Source of the DNA: Faecalicatena_A orotica
GTDB lineage: Bacteria; Bacillota; Clostridia; Lachnospirales; Lachnospiraceae
DNA: 64,000 nucleotides
Direction: 5' to 3' (one strand)
Assembly (NCBI RefSeq): GCF_040545875.1
Contig: NZ_JBEPMR010000009.1
Numbering within the stretch: the stretch's first letter is position 1; each line of letters begins with the position of its first letter. The translations under genes were made by a program, and so were the position numbers. The notes below the pieces were generated by a model. It saw nothing but the letters and a program-made list of their open reading frames with translations. It was not told the origin of the DNA and did not search any database. Shown in pieces: positions 49,962 through 58,745 of this stretch.

Positions 49962-51707
49962 ATGAGAAAACACCGCCGCCCCTTAAAACTGAAGACAATT
50001 CTGATTATTTTATCTGCAAGTATTATTATCTGTACGCTGGGTATCAGCGGGATTATTTCTTTCCAGATGTTTGAGAGACTGATGGTACAGAAAATTTCTA
50101 ATTCCAGAGTGGATGTACTGACCCAGATTTCTGAGAAGGTTTCGGCAATTAAATCTAACGCAGAGATGTTATCGAACCTGTATTTTTATAATGAAAATCT
50201 GACAGATCTCTACCACGAGGGAAGCTATACCAGGGAAGAGCAGGAAAAGATACTGGAGAATTTCAAAAATATAGAAAGTTTATCAGGGATGACCCAGGCT
50301 GCGACAGGGCTTGATTTTTACTATTCTTTTCTCATGGAAAACGGGTATACCTACAGTACGGGGCCGGCGAAAAATGCACAGTCACTGGCAGATTACAGGA
50401 ATAAGCTGTGGTTTCTCGATGTGCTGGAAGAGAAAGAAAAATGGATTTCTACATATGAGGACAGTCAGGGGAAGAGTATCGTTTCGATTGCACGGACGAT
50501 GACGGATGAAAACGGGGATTTTATCGGATTATTCCTTTTTAATATATACGAGAAGAATTTCAGCCAGGTGTTTGAGTCACTGTCTGATAAAAACGATATC
50601 TACATTGTGGACAATATTGGGAATATCGTATCGCACAGGAATAAAGAACTGATAGGAATTCGTTTTTACGATATGGATGTCATGAATGAGATGTTCCGGG
50701 AGCAGAATTATAACATCATCGAGAAAAGTCAGAAGAAATATCTGTTTTCCATCTATAAAAATCAGGAGTTGAACTGGATTCTGGTGGAGGAGATTCCGCT
50801 CGAACTACTTCTGGGAGACGTGAAATCCATACAGAGGAGGATGGTGATGATTGGGCTGATCATTTTCTCGGTCAGTATGCTGGTCTGCTTCTATATTTCC
50901 CACAGGACAACAAGGCCGCTCGGGGAGCTGGTGCATGAACTGGAGAAGGTGGGGAAATCTGAAAAAAATGACCAGAAATTCGAGGCCGCGGGGTGGCGTG
51001 AGATTAACACGATCTGCGAAGAATGCAATTATATGAACCAGAGGATCAGGAGTCTTGTGACCGCGATTAAAGATTCGGAGAAAAAGAAGCGGGCCGCGGA
51101 GATGGGATTTATGCAGTCACAGATGAGTCCGCATTTCCTCTATAATACTCTGTTTTCCATCCGCTGTCTTGTGGATATGGGGAATAAACAGGGGGCGATC
51201 GGGATCATTGATGCGTTCACTTCGATTTTGAAATATATTTTGTCATATAAGAGTGAATTTGTGGATGTGTCGCAGGAGATCAAGTTTCTGGAGGATTATT
51301 CAATCCTGCAGAAATACCGGTACGGAGATCAGTTTTCACTCGAAATTATATGTCCGCAGGAACTGTATCAGAAAAAGGTACTCAGAATGATTCTGGAACC
51401 TCTTGTCGAGAATTCGCTTTTCCACGGTCTGGATGATGAGGTGGATGCGATCCACGTAACGGTCAGTTTTCAGGTGTGCGATGGCGATATGCTGATTACG
51501 GTAACGGATGACGGCGTAGGATTTACGGATGAGAATTACATGGAACTGAGCAGGAAAATCCGTTCTAAGGAGCAGTCGAACATGATCGGGATGAATAATA
51601 TCCGGGAGCGGATTAAGATGAACTTCGGAAAAAAATACGGCTTAAGCATTGATACAAATTATGAGGATGGCGCCCGGATTATCGTTAAGATTCCGGTGCT
51701 GGAATAG
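49962..51707 (+). CDS. YesM-type sensor histidine kinase
   Basis: The 581-residue kinase has TM1 (about residues 12-32), an extracellular Cache-like sensor (about 35-285), TM2 (about 290-312), a HAMP region, the His_kinase domain with MSPHFLYNTLFSIRCLV (His about 391) and HATPase_c (LVENSLFHG, DDGVGF). In this class, extracellular sugars or small molecules, sometimes via a binding protein, control the adjacent AraC-type regulator. GGGAGAAG fits ATG 49962, better than the in-frame ATG 49947. The following transporter and sulfatase genes are the natural targets. Confidence 0.92.
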   Translation: MRKHRRPLKLKTILIILSASIIICTLGISGIISFQMFERLMVQKISNSRVDVLTQISEKVSAIKSNAEMLSNLYFYNENLTDLYHEGSYTREEQEKILENFKNIESLSGMTQAATGLDFYYSFLMENGYTYSTGPAKNAQSLADYRNKLWFLDVLEEKEKWISTYEDSQGKSIVSIARTMTDENGDFIGLFLFNIYEKNFSQVFESLSDKNDIYIVDNIGNIVSHRNKELIGIRFYDMDVMNEMFREQNYNIIEKSQKKYLFSIYKNQELNWILVEEIPLELLLGDVKSIQRRMVMIGLIIFSVSMLVCFYISHRTTRPLGELVHELEKVGKSEKNDQKFEAAGWREINTICEECNYMNQRIRSLVTAIKDSEKKKRAAEMGFMQSQMSPHFLYNTLFSIRCLVDMGNKQGAIGIIDAFTSILKYILSYKSEFVDVSQEIKFLEDYSILQKYRYGDQFSLEIICPQELYQKKVLRMILEPLVENSLFHGLDDEVDAIHVTVSFQVCDGDMLITVTDDGVGFTDENYMELSRKIRSKEQSNMIGMNNIRERIKMNFGKKYGLSIDTNYEDGARIIVKIPVLE

Positions 51708-51754
51708 GTCAGGGGTGTAAGGACCGGTTTTACATAAGCATGGAGGGTAAAAGG

Positions 51755-53209
51755 ATGAGAATATTGATTGTGGATGATGAACTTCCAATCCGTGAATGGC
51801 TGAAGATGTCCATATCAGCACTGGAAGGAAATACAAATGAGGTATGTACTGCGCCAAATGGCAAGGATGCGTGGGAGCTGTTTTCAAAGGAGCCGTTCGA
51901 CATGGTTGTAACGGATATTAAAATGCCAAAAATGGGAGGGCTTGAGCTTCTGCAGAAGATCAAGAATTCATGCGGGGAGACATATGTCGTGATGCTGACT
52001 TCATATAGTGAGTTTGAATATGCCAGAGAGGCGATTAAATATCAGGCGAATGAGTATGTGTTAAAAAATGAGATTACGGCAGAAGTGCTCGGGCAGATCA
52101 TGGAAAATTATCACGAAAGTAAAAAGAGCCGCAAAGAGGTGGAAAAACCCCAGTACATCAAGGACCTGCTTACGACCCCGCATCTGGCAGAAACATTTCC
52201 GGTGAAAAAGAAAGAGGGAGAGCACATCTTTGCGGCTGCTTTTGCAGAGAAGGAATCGGACAAGGCGGTATTTGAAAGCTTTCTGAATGCATTTGTGCTG
52301 AGAATCGAGCCTTGTTTTTATGAGAAAGATATTTCGGTCTGGGTATGCAGCTATAAAAACAGCTATTCTACGGGGGCATGTTTTGGTGAGGCGATGGCAT
52401 TCTGTAAGGATCTGGCGCTTCTGAAAGAAACAGGGGTCGGGTTTTCCGGTTTTACGGAAGAAATCCCGGAGGCATGCCAGCGTGCGAGGATGGCATTGAA
52501 CCTCGGATTCTATGAGAACCGTCAGGGTGTATTTTTGTACAAGGAAGAGGATCAGGAGGCCGGTCTTCAGAAAATAAAGGGCATTCGGAAAAATGTAATA
52601 TCGATGATCCGTAAAGACCGCCAGGAGGAGGCAAAGGGATATATTGCAGACCTGTACAAAGAGCTTACGAAGGCACAGGTCCTGGATCTGGATCAGGTGC
52701 GGGGATGCTTCACAGATATGGTGGATGCATACAAAGTGTCGAAGATGGAGTTCGCCGGCCGCGGGCTGGAGGAACTATGCAGAAAGACCAGGGATGGAAT
52801 TGAAGGCGCCGGGAGTCTGGAGCAGCTCAGGAAAGAAATGGATACCTTCCTGCGGGAACTGAAAGGCACAATGGTAGTCGGCGAGAAAGCATACTCCGAA
52901 TACGTGAAATCAGCGATTGCTTATACTGTGGACAATTACGCTTTCATCGAATCACTGACAGAAGTCGCTGATTACGTGAATATCAATGCAGACTATTTCT
53001 GCAGGCTGTTCAAGGCCGAAACAGGGTCTACCTATAATAGTTATCTGACAAACTGCCGGATTCAAAAAGCTGTGGAACTACTCACCAACACCGATCTGAA
53101 GGTATATGAAGTAGCTGAGAAGGTCGGGTACTCCAACCTGTCCTACTTTTCGAGGGTATTCAAAAAGGTAATGGGTGTGAATCCGTTCTTTTACCAAAAG
53201 AAGCGGTAA
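51755..53209 (+). CDS. YesN-type response regulator with AraC HTH
   Basis: This 484-residue protein has a receiver domain (ILIVDDELPIREWL, phospho-Asp about residue 54 in VVTDIKMPK), a middle region of about 240 residues, and a C-terminal AraC double helix-turn-helix (ADYFCRLFKAETGSTYNSYL, VAEKVGYSNLSYFSRVFKKVMGVNPFFY). ATG 51755 has GGAGGG at the right distance; the frame also holds an ATG at 51740. Its TAA stop lies inside a family A repeat. It probably activates the promoter at 53322. Confidence 0.93.
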   Translation: MRILIVDDELPIREWLKMSISALEGNTNEVCTAPNGKDAWELFSKEPFDMVVTDIKMPKMGGLELLQKIKNSCGETYVVMLTSYSEFEYAREAIKYQANEYVLKNEITAEVLGQIMENYHESKKSRKEVEKPQYIKDLLTTPHLAETFPVKKKEGEHIFAAAFAEKESDKAVFESFLNAFVLRIEPCFYEKDISVWVCSYKNSYSTGACFGEAMAFCKDLALLKETGVGFSGFTEEIPEACQRARMALNLGFYENRQGVFLYKEEDQEAGLQKIKGIRKNVISMIRKDRQEEAKGYIADLYKELTKAQVLDLDQVRGCFTDMVDAYKVSKMEFAGRGLEELCRKTRDGIEGAGSLEQLRKEMDTFLRELKGTMVVGEKAYSEYVKSAIAYTVDNYAFIESLTEVADYVNINADYFCRLFKAETGSTYNSYLTNCRIQKAVELLTNTDLKVYEVAEKVGYSNLSYFSRVFKKVMGVNPFFYQKKR

Positions 53210-53234
53210 AGGGGTCTGACCCCTTTGCAGAATC
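53205..53234 (+). repeat. Dispersed palindromic repeat, family A, copy 5
   Basis: The element reads GGTAAAGGGG, TCTGACCCC, TTTGCAGAAT. The stop codon of the YesN-type gene (TAA, 53207-53209) is its left arm. This short copy has lost the TCCGTTTT segment but keeps CAGAAT on the downstream side. Confidence 0.82.
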
Positions 53235-53321
53235 CCGACAAAAAGTCGTTTTTGTGTTAATAACCAAGAAGCATTTCTTTTAAGAAGTCAGAAAAGTGCA
53301 AGATGCTTACAGTTCTGTGTG

Positions 53322-53349
53322 TTGGATTTTTCTGCAGATCCGGTAAGAT
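53322..53349 (+). promoter_or_regulatory. Promoter of the NitT/TauT transporter-sulfatase operon
   Basis: TTGGAT (53322-53327), 16-bp spacer, TAAGAT (53344-53349), with the first start codon 25 bp downstream. The near-consensus -10 and imperfect -35 suit an AraC-activated promoter. Regulation by the upstream YesN protein is inferred. Confidence 0.6.
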
Positions 53350-53373
53350 ATTATTAGAGACAGGGAGATAGAG

Positions 53374-54450
53374 ATGAAGAGAAAAGTACTGTTATTGGGT
53401 TCTGTCATTTTAGCGATCGGAATTTTTGCATGTGGCAGGAATGTGACGGATGATATGGACCGGCAGGGCCGGCCGGCGGATAAAGAAGAGCTGGCTGAGC
53501 TTCGGGTTGCGGTACAGCAGTATTACATCAGTTCACCTGTCGGCTATATTATGGAGCATGGTCTGGACGAGGAATTTGGTTTGAAGCTGGTTCCGGTGGA
53601 ATATCCGTCTGGGGCGGAGCAGATCGTGGATATTGAAAAGGATAAGTATGATGTTGCCACGACGGGCGCGGCGTTTCTGTACCCTCTGGTGGAGAACAAG
53701 GGTGTTGTGATCGGGGAACATATCCGGTCCACGGGCGGGGATGCGGTTTATGCAAGAAACAGCAGCCGGATACTGGACGTGAAAGGCTTTAACCCGACTT
53801 ATCCGCAGGTATACGGGGACCTCGATACGGTGAAGGGATGCCGGATTCTGATGAAGAGCAACACGACCCAGCAGTATCTGGGGATGAAATGGCTGGAATC
53901 GATCGGAGTCAAGAAGGGCTCTGTAAAACTTGCTTACGGGGACTTTCAGGATACCTACAACAGGTTTCTGGATGGTGAGGGCGATGCGGTTGTGCTCAGC
54001 GCACCTTATTCTTATATGGCTCTGAAGGAAGGGTTTAAGAAGGTAGCCGACACCGAGTCACTGCATACGGAAATATATGAGGTAATTCTGGCGACTAAAA
54101 AGGCGCATGAGGAAAAACGAGAATCTCTGGTACGTTTTATGGAATGTCTTTTATATGCAAATGAGATACTGGAAGCTGACTCCAGAGAGAAGGCTGCCTC
54201 CGGTGAAAGCTGGTATCTGAAACAGGGACAGTCGGTTTCTAAGGATATTCTGGAGATGGAATGTAAGGACAAGATTTTAGTGACAAGGAAAAATTACGAC
54301 ATAGAGAAGTTTGGCGATTTTGAAATAAAATATGCGGAGTATATGGCGGCGATCGGAAATATACCGCCTCTCGGACTTCCAAATGTAGATAAAAATGTAG
54401 ACCGGGAGCTGTTCCGGGAGGCATTTGAGACGCAGAACAGAGGGAATTAA
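53374..54450 (+). CDS. NitT/TauT-type ABC substrate-binding lipoprotein 1
   Basis: This 358-residue protein has a signal peptide with a lipobox-like Cys (about residue 20, GIFAC) and a binding domain of the nitrate/taurine/sulfonate type (LRVAVQQYYISSPVGYIM, DVATTGAAFLYPL, GDLDTVKGCRILM). It is clearly paralogous to the next gene, with matching blocks throughout. GGGAGATAGAG precedes the ATG. Next to the kinase-regulator pair, it might also serve as a co-sensor, but that is speculation. Confidence 0.88.
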   Translation: MKRKVLLLGSVILAIGIFACGRNVTDDMDRQGRPADKEELAELRVAVQQYYISSPVGYIMEHGLDEEFGLKLVPVEYPSGAEQIVDIEKDKYDVATTGAAFLYPLVENKGVVIGEHIRSTGGDAVYARNSSRILDVKGFNPTYPQVYGDLDTVKGCRILMKSNTTQQYLGMKWLESIGVKKGSVKLAYGDFQDTYNRFLDGEGDAVVLSAPYSYMALKEGFKKVADTESLHTEIYEVILATKKAHEEKRESLVRFMECLLYANEILEADSREKAASGESWYLKQGQSVSKDILEMECKDKILVTRKNYDIEKFGDFEIKYAEYMAAIGNIPPLGLPNVDKNVDRELFREAFETQNRGN

Positions 54451-54470
54451 ACAAGAATTGTCTTGTTTAA
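54447..54470 (+). promoter_or_regulatory. Hairpin between the two binding-protein genes
   Basis: TTAAACAAGA (54447-54456) and TCTTGTTTAA (54461-54470) form a perfect 10-bp stem with a 4-base loop, including the first gene's stop codon. It is AT-rich and could be a weak terminator or processing site, so the first binding protein may be made in different amounts from the rest. Confidence 0.5.
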
Positions 54471-54496
54471 AATAAAAGGAATAAAGGAGAAAGGTT

Positions 54497-55585
54497 ATGA
54501 AGAAAAGAGTATTGGCGGGATTTTTGGCAATGGCTTTAGCACTCTCATGTCTGGTTGGCTGCCAGTCAGGAGGAAAAACGGAAGAAAAACAGGGGAAAAC
54601 AGAGGCTTCGGATGCGAAAGAGGATACGGATTCCGGAGAACTCCCGGTGATCCGGGTGGCGGTTATGCCGTTTTATATTTCTTCACAGATCGGCTACATC
54701 ATCGATAACAAGCTGGATGAGGCAAACGGATTTAAGATTGAACCTGTCATGTTCCCGACAGGGGCGCCAATGAACGAAGCGATCGCATCCGATTCCTATG
54801 ATGTGGCAACAATCGGTGGAGCGTTTGTATTTGGAGTTGCCAATTTTGACGCTCATGTCATCGCGAGCCATATCAATGGGACCGGCGGCAATGAAATCTG
54901 GGCCTACAAGGATTCTGCACTCGCAGGTGTGAAGGGGACTAACCCGGACTACCCGGATGTACTCGGATCACCGGATACAGTCAAAGGAGTGAAGATCGTA
55001 CAGACAACCGGAACGACCGGACAGCTCGCCGTGACAAAATGGCTGGAGGCCATCGGCGTGCCGGAGACAGACGTACAGATGGTACATATGGAATTTGCAC
55101 AGTGCTATCAGGCTTTCAAGGGCGGACAGGCCGATGTGGCGGCGCTCACCTCACCTTATTGTTTCCAGACAGACGATACGATGGTAAAAGTGGCGGACCT
55201 CGACCAGTTAGGGCTGCAGCTTTATGAGGAAATCACTTTAACAGACAAGGCATATAACAATGAAGAGATTAAGGCTGTTATCCCGGCATTTTTAAAGACA
55301 CTCTATGAAGTAAACGACGAACTGGAGGCAAACCCGGACAAGAAGTTCGAGGCTGTTAAGAAATGGTACAACGACAACGGCGGGTCTGCTACAGATGAAG
55401 ATATCCAGGCAGAATGCGACTTAAAGCCGTTTGTGACAACAGAAGATGCAAAAGCATTAAAACTGGGCGATTATGAGGCAGCTTACGCCGAATTCATGGT
55501 ATCTCAGGATAAACTCGACGGCGATAAAGTAGAAACTGTAAAAAATAACACGACTTCAGAATTTCTTGATGAAGCTTTGAAATAA
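54497..55585 (+). CDS. NitT/TauT-type ABC substrate-binding lipoprotein 2
   Basis: The 362-residue protein has a clear lipoprotein signal (lipobox LVGC, Cys about residue 22) and a Lys/Glu-rich linker. Its binding domain shows IRVAVMPFYISSQIGYII, MFPTGAPMNEAI, DVATIGGAFVFG, TGGNEIW and GSPDTVKGVKIV. It shares the order of motifs with the preceding protein, so the pair arose by tandem duplication and diverged. AAAGGAGAAAGG precedes the ATG. The substrate is likely an organosulfate or sulfonate given the sulfatase at the operon's end. Confidence 0.9.
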   Translation: MKKRVLAGFLAMALALSCLVGCQSGGKTEEKQGKTEASDAKEDTDSGELPVIRVAVMPFYISSQIGYIIDNKLDEANGFKIEPVMFPTGAPMNEAIASDSYDVATIGGAFVFGVANFDAHVIASHINGTGGNEIWAYKDSALAGVKGTNPDYPDVLGSPDTVKGVKIVQTTGTTGQLAVTKWLEAIGVPETDVQMVHMEFAQCYQAFKGGQADVAALTSPYCFQTDDTMVKVADLDQLGLQLYEEITLTDKAYNNEEIKAVIPAFLKTLYEVNDELEANPDKKFEAVKKWYNDNGGSATDEDIQAECDLKPFVTTEDAKALKLGDYEAAYAEFMVSQDKLDGDKVETVKNNTTSEFLDEALK

Positions 55586-55591
55586 AGAGAC

Positions 55592-55634
55592 AGGATGCCG
55601 GGCATGTGAATGGTCATTTACCCGGCATCCTCCT
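55592..55634 (+). promoter_or_regulatory. GC-rich intercistronic hairpin after binding protein 2
   Basis: GGATGCCGGG (55593-55602) pairs perfectly with CCCGGCATCC (55621-55630), and outer CAGG/CCTG bases extend it. It lacks a T-run. It most likely stabilises or partly terminates the message so that binding protein exceeds permease, as in many ABC operons. Confidence 0.6.
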
Positions 55635-55669
55635 GTAACAGACATAAAAGAAATGAAAGGCTGGATAAA

Positions 55670-56437
55670 ATGAAGAAGAACAAAAAATATATGGTCATTT
55701 CCGCAATTTCCATGATATGCTTTTTTGTCCTGTGGGAGCTGGTGACAGACGTATTCCATTTATTCCCGGTGTACTCCATGCCGAGTCCCATCAAGACATT
55801 TCAGGCATTTTTTATCAAACTGGTAAACCCGTCCCCGGACGGCTCTGTCTTACTGGTCCATGTAGCGGCAAGCCTGCAGGTGGCCCTGACCGGCTATGTG
55901 CTCGGTGCAATCGTGGGAATCCCGCTTGGAATCCTGATGGCCTGGTATAAGCCCGTAGATCTGTTTGTAAAACCTATTTTCGATCTTATAAGGCCGATCC
56001 CCCCGATTGGCTGGGTTCCGATTATGATCCTTTTGCTGGGCATTGACCTGAAATCGAAAGCAATGGTTATCTTCGTGTCCGCGGTTATTCCCTGCATTAT
56101 CAATTCCTATTCAGGCATTAAGCAGACGAGTGAAGTACATATCAATGTGGGAAAAACCTTTGGGCTGACAAAATTTGAAATCCTCCGGAAGATAGCTATC
56201 CCGACGGCACTGCCCATGATCTTTACGGGCCTGCGGGTTTCTCTCGGGGTTGCATGGATGACGCTGGTAGCTGCCGAACTCGTGGCGGCTACGAAAGGAC
56301 TTGGATACATGCTGCAGATTGCAAGGACGATCGGCCGCCCGGACATCATCGTGATGGGGATGCTTGTTATCGCCGGTGTGGGTGCAATTCTGACAGGAAC
56401 ACTGGAATTTCTGGAAAAGAAATTCGTGAGGAGGTAG
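55670..56437 (+). CDS. NitT/TauT-type ABC permease 1 (SsuC-like)
   Basis: The 255-residue permease has six predicted helices and a BPD_transp_1 EAA loop (VGKTFGLTKFEILRKIAIPTALP). An extended open frame starts at 55610, but it would cross the hairpin; ATG 55670 with AAAGG 9 bases upstream is chosen. It works with permease 2 and the two ATPases downstream. Confidence 0.92.
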   Translation: MKKNKKYMVISAISMICFFVLWELVTDVFHLFPVYSMPSPIKTFQAFFIKLVNPSPDGSVLLVHVAASLQVALTGYVLGAIVGIPLGILMAWYKPVDLFVKPIFDLIRPIPPIGWVPIMILLLGIDLKSKAMVIFVSAVIPCIINSYSGIKQTSEVHINVGKTFGLTKFEILRKIAIPTALPMIFTGLRVSLGVAWMTLVAAELVAATKGLGYMLQIARTIGRPDIIVMGMLVIAGVGAILTGTLEFLEKKFVRR

Positions 56438-56440
56438 AAG

Positions 56441-57220
56441 ATGAAGACAAAGGAAAAAAGCCTTGCCGTGGGTATTGGGGCGGCGGCGATTTTAAGCGTG
56501 TTTTTAATATGGTACTTTGCGGCCTCCTATACAAAGGTGTCGCTGTTCTTTCCGACTCCCCAGAAAGTCTTTTCCAGATTCGCCGAGTCACTGTCAGTCC
56601 CGATCGGGAAGTATACGCTCCAGATGCATGTACTGTACAGTCTGAAGCGCGTATTCGTGGGATTCGGACTGTCCTCTGTAACAGGAATTATCCTGGGGGT
56701 TGCAATGGGATACTCCAAAACAGTCAATGCAATCGTCAGGCCCATTTTCAATATTATCCGCCCGATCCCGGGACTGGCGTGGATACCGCTGGCAATCCTC
56801 TGGTTTGGAATCGGCGAGACTACAAAATATTTTATCATCTTTATGGGTGGTTTTGCCAATATTGTGCTGAACTCTTATGACGGCACAAACAAGGTCGATC
56901 AGACACTGGTCGGGGCGGCAGAACTTCTGGGGGCGAATAAGTTCCAGATTTTTGTGAACATCATCCTCCCGAGCGCCACACCATACATATTCGCAGGGCT
57001 GCAGGTTTCTCTGTCCACATCCTGGATGGCAGTTCTGGCGGCGGAGATGATCAGCTCCTATGAGGGGGCAGGATGGATCATCAACATGGGAATGAACACA
57101 GGGGATACCGTTTTGATTCTGGTCGGCATGATTTCCATAGCAATCATCGGGTTCGCACTGGCTAATATTATGAGAGTTTTAGAAAGGAGATTATGTTCAT
57201 GGACGGTAAGGGGAAAGTAA
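56441..57220 (+). CDS. NitT/TauT-type ABC permease 2
   Basis: This 259-residue permease is similar to its neighbour (AAELLGANKFQIFVNIILPSATP as EAA loop, six helices) but distinct, so the channel is probably a heterodimer. GGAGGTAGAAG precedes the ATG, 3 bp after permease 1. Its 3' end overlaps the first ATPase gene by 22 bp. Confidence 0.92.
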   Translation: MKTKEKSLAVGIGAAAILSVFLIWYFAASYTKVSLFFPTPQKVFSRFAESLSVPIGKYTLQMHVLYSLKRVFVGFGLSSVTGIILGVAMGYSKTVNAIVRPIFNIIRPIPGLAWIPLAILWFGIGETTKYFIIFMGGFANIVLNSYDGTNKVDQTLVGAAELLGANKFQIFVNIILPSATPYIFAGLQVSLSTSWMAVLAAEMISSYEGAGWIINMGMNTGDTVLILVGMISIAIIGFALANIMRVLERRLCSWTVRGK

Positions 57221-57996
57221 CAGTCAGATGTAAAGATCTCTGTAAAACTTTTTATGCAAAAAATAGAAAACAGGATGAAGTGAATGAGGTTATCCGGAAT
57301 CTGAACCTTGAAGTAAAGGAAAACGAGTTTCTGGTCCTGTTCGGACCGGGACAGTGCGGGAAGACAACCATCCTGAACCTGCTGGCGGGCCTTGTAGATG
57401 CAACCGGAGGGGAGATAGAGGTGAATGGGAAAAAGGTGGACGGGCCGAGCTGTGACCGCGGGATGGTCTATCAGACAACTGCACTGTTCCCGTGGATGAG
57501 CGTTATGAAGAATGTATCTTTCGGACCAAGGATGCAGGGGGTTAAGAAGGAAGAGTGGAAAAAAAGAGCCCAGTACTATATTGACTTAGTTGGCCTGACC
57601 GGGTTCGAGGACAGCTATCCGGTCAAGCTCTCAGGCGGCATGCAGCAGCGGGTGGGGATTGCCCGTGCCTACTGCAACAACCCGGATGTGATATTCATGG
57701 ACGAGCCGTTCGGCCATCTGGATGCGCAGACCAGGTATCTGATGGAGGAAGAGATTGAGAAAATCTGCTCCAAAGAAAAACGTACAGTCGTATTTGTGAC
57801 GAACAATGTGGAAGAGGCAATTTATCTGGCGGACAGGATCGTTGTGCTCACAGAAATGCCTGCTTCGGTTAAGAAAGAATACATCATCGGCCTGCCGAGG
57901 CCGAGAGACTATACAAGCGAGGCGTTTCTGGCACTGCGCGAAGAGATTACACAGTGCGTGGAGGGGAATGTGGCCGAAGAGGAGGTGCAGGGTTAA
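57199..57996 (+). CDS. NitT/TauT-type ABC ATPase 1
   Basis: The 265-residue ATPase has Walker A GPGQCGKTT (an unusual Gln-Cys in place of Ser-Gly-Cys), Q-loop TTALFPWM, a full signature LSGGMQQRVGIARA, Walker B VIFMDEPFGHLD and an H-loop in which VTNNVEEA replaces the usual His-containing VTHD. ATG 57199 is 8 bases from AAAGGAGA; ATG 57193 is too close. It is paired with a second, different ATPase gene. Confidence 0.92.
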   Translation: MDGKGKVTVRCKDLCKTFYAKNRKQDEVNEVIRNLNLEVKENEFLVLFGPGQCGKTTILNLLAGLVDATGGEIEVNGKKVDGPSCDRGMVYQTTALFPWMSVMKNVSFGPRMQGVKKEEWKKRAQYYIDLVGLTGFEDSYPVKLSGGMQQRVGIARAYCNNPDVIFMDEPFGHLDAQTRYLMEEEIEKICSKEKRTVVFVTNNVEEAIYLADRIVVLTEMPASVKKEYIIGLPRPRDYTSEAFLALREEITQCVEGNVAEEEVQG

Positions 57997-57997
57997 A

Positions 57998-58744
57998 ATG
58001 GATGAGAAAAGGGTGAAAGTGGAAGTAAAGGAACTGACCAAGGCATTCGGCGACCTGCTGGTACTGGACAACATTTCCTTTGATGTATACGACGGAGAAT
58101 TCCTGTGTATCGTAGGGCCTACCGGGTGCGGAAAAACAACGTTTCTGAACTCCCTGACAAAGGTTTATGACATCAATAAGGGCAGTATTCAGGTAGACGG
58201 CGAGGATATCCATCCGAAGAAACATAATCTGGCATATATTTTTCAGGAGTATTCTACAATGGAGTGGCTCAACATTCAGGAAAATGTGGAATTCGGGCTG
58301 AAAGCCAAGAAGTTCCCGCCGGATAAGCTAAAGGAACGCTCTGATTATGTAATCCGGATGGTAGGGCTTGACAAATACCGGAATTATTATCCCAGCCAGC
58401 TGTCGGCGAGTATGCTCCAGAGGGTGGTTATCGCGAGAGCATTTGCCATAGAGCCGGATTTACTCCTGATGGATGAGCCATATGGGCAGCTTGATCTGAC
58501 ACTAAAGTATAAATTGGAAGATGAATTGCTGAAAATGTGGAAGGAAATCAGGACAACGGTCCTGTTCATCACACATAATATAGAGGAAGCCGTTTATCTG
58601 TCTGACAGGATTATCGTCCTGACAAATAAACCAACTCATATCAAAACGGAAATCATTAACGATCTCCCCCGTCCGAGAAAGGTATCTGATCCGGAATTTG
58701 TAGCACTTCGTAATCAAGTTACGGACCTGATAAAATGGTGGTAG
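57998..58744 (+). CDS. NitT/TauT-type ABC ATPase 2 with degenerate signature
   Basis: The 248-residue ATPase has Walker A GPTGCGKTT, Walker B LLLMDEPYGQLD and an H-loop ITHNIEEA. Its signature reads LSASMLQR instead of LSGGMQQR. The first ATPase has the opposite pattern: a good signature but an Asn in the H-loop. Together they look like an asymmetric heterodimer with one working ATP site. GGAGGTG lies 10 bases before ATG 57998; the frame upstream of it is overlap with ATPase 1. Confidence 0.92.
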   Translation: MDEKRVKVEVKELTKAFGDLLVLDNISFDVYDGEFLCIVGPTGCGKTTFLNSLTKVYDINKGSIQVDGEDIHPKKHNLAYIFQEYSTMEWLNIQENVEFGLKAKKFPPDKLKERSDYVIRMVGLDKYRNYYPSQLSASMLQRVVIARAFAIEPDLLLMDEPYGQLDLTLKYKLEDELLKMWKEIRTTVLFITHNIEEAVYLSDRIIVLTNKPTHIKTEIINDLPRPRKVSDPEFVALRNQVTDLIKWW

Positions 58745-58745
58745 C

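Noticed and set aside
57806..57997. N-terminal extension of ATPase 2
   Set aside because: It is the overlap with ATPase 1 in another frame; a strong ribosome binding site precedes ATG 57998.
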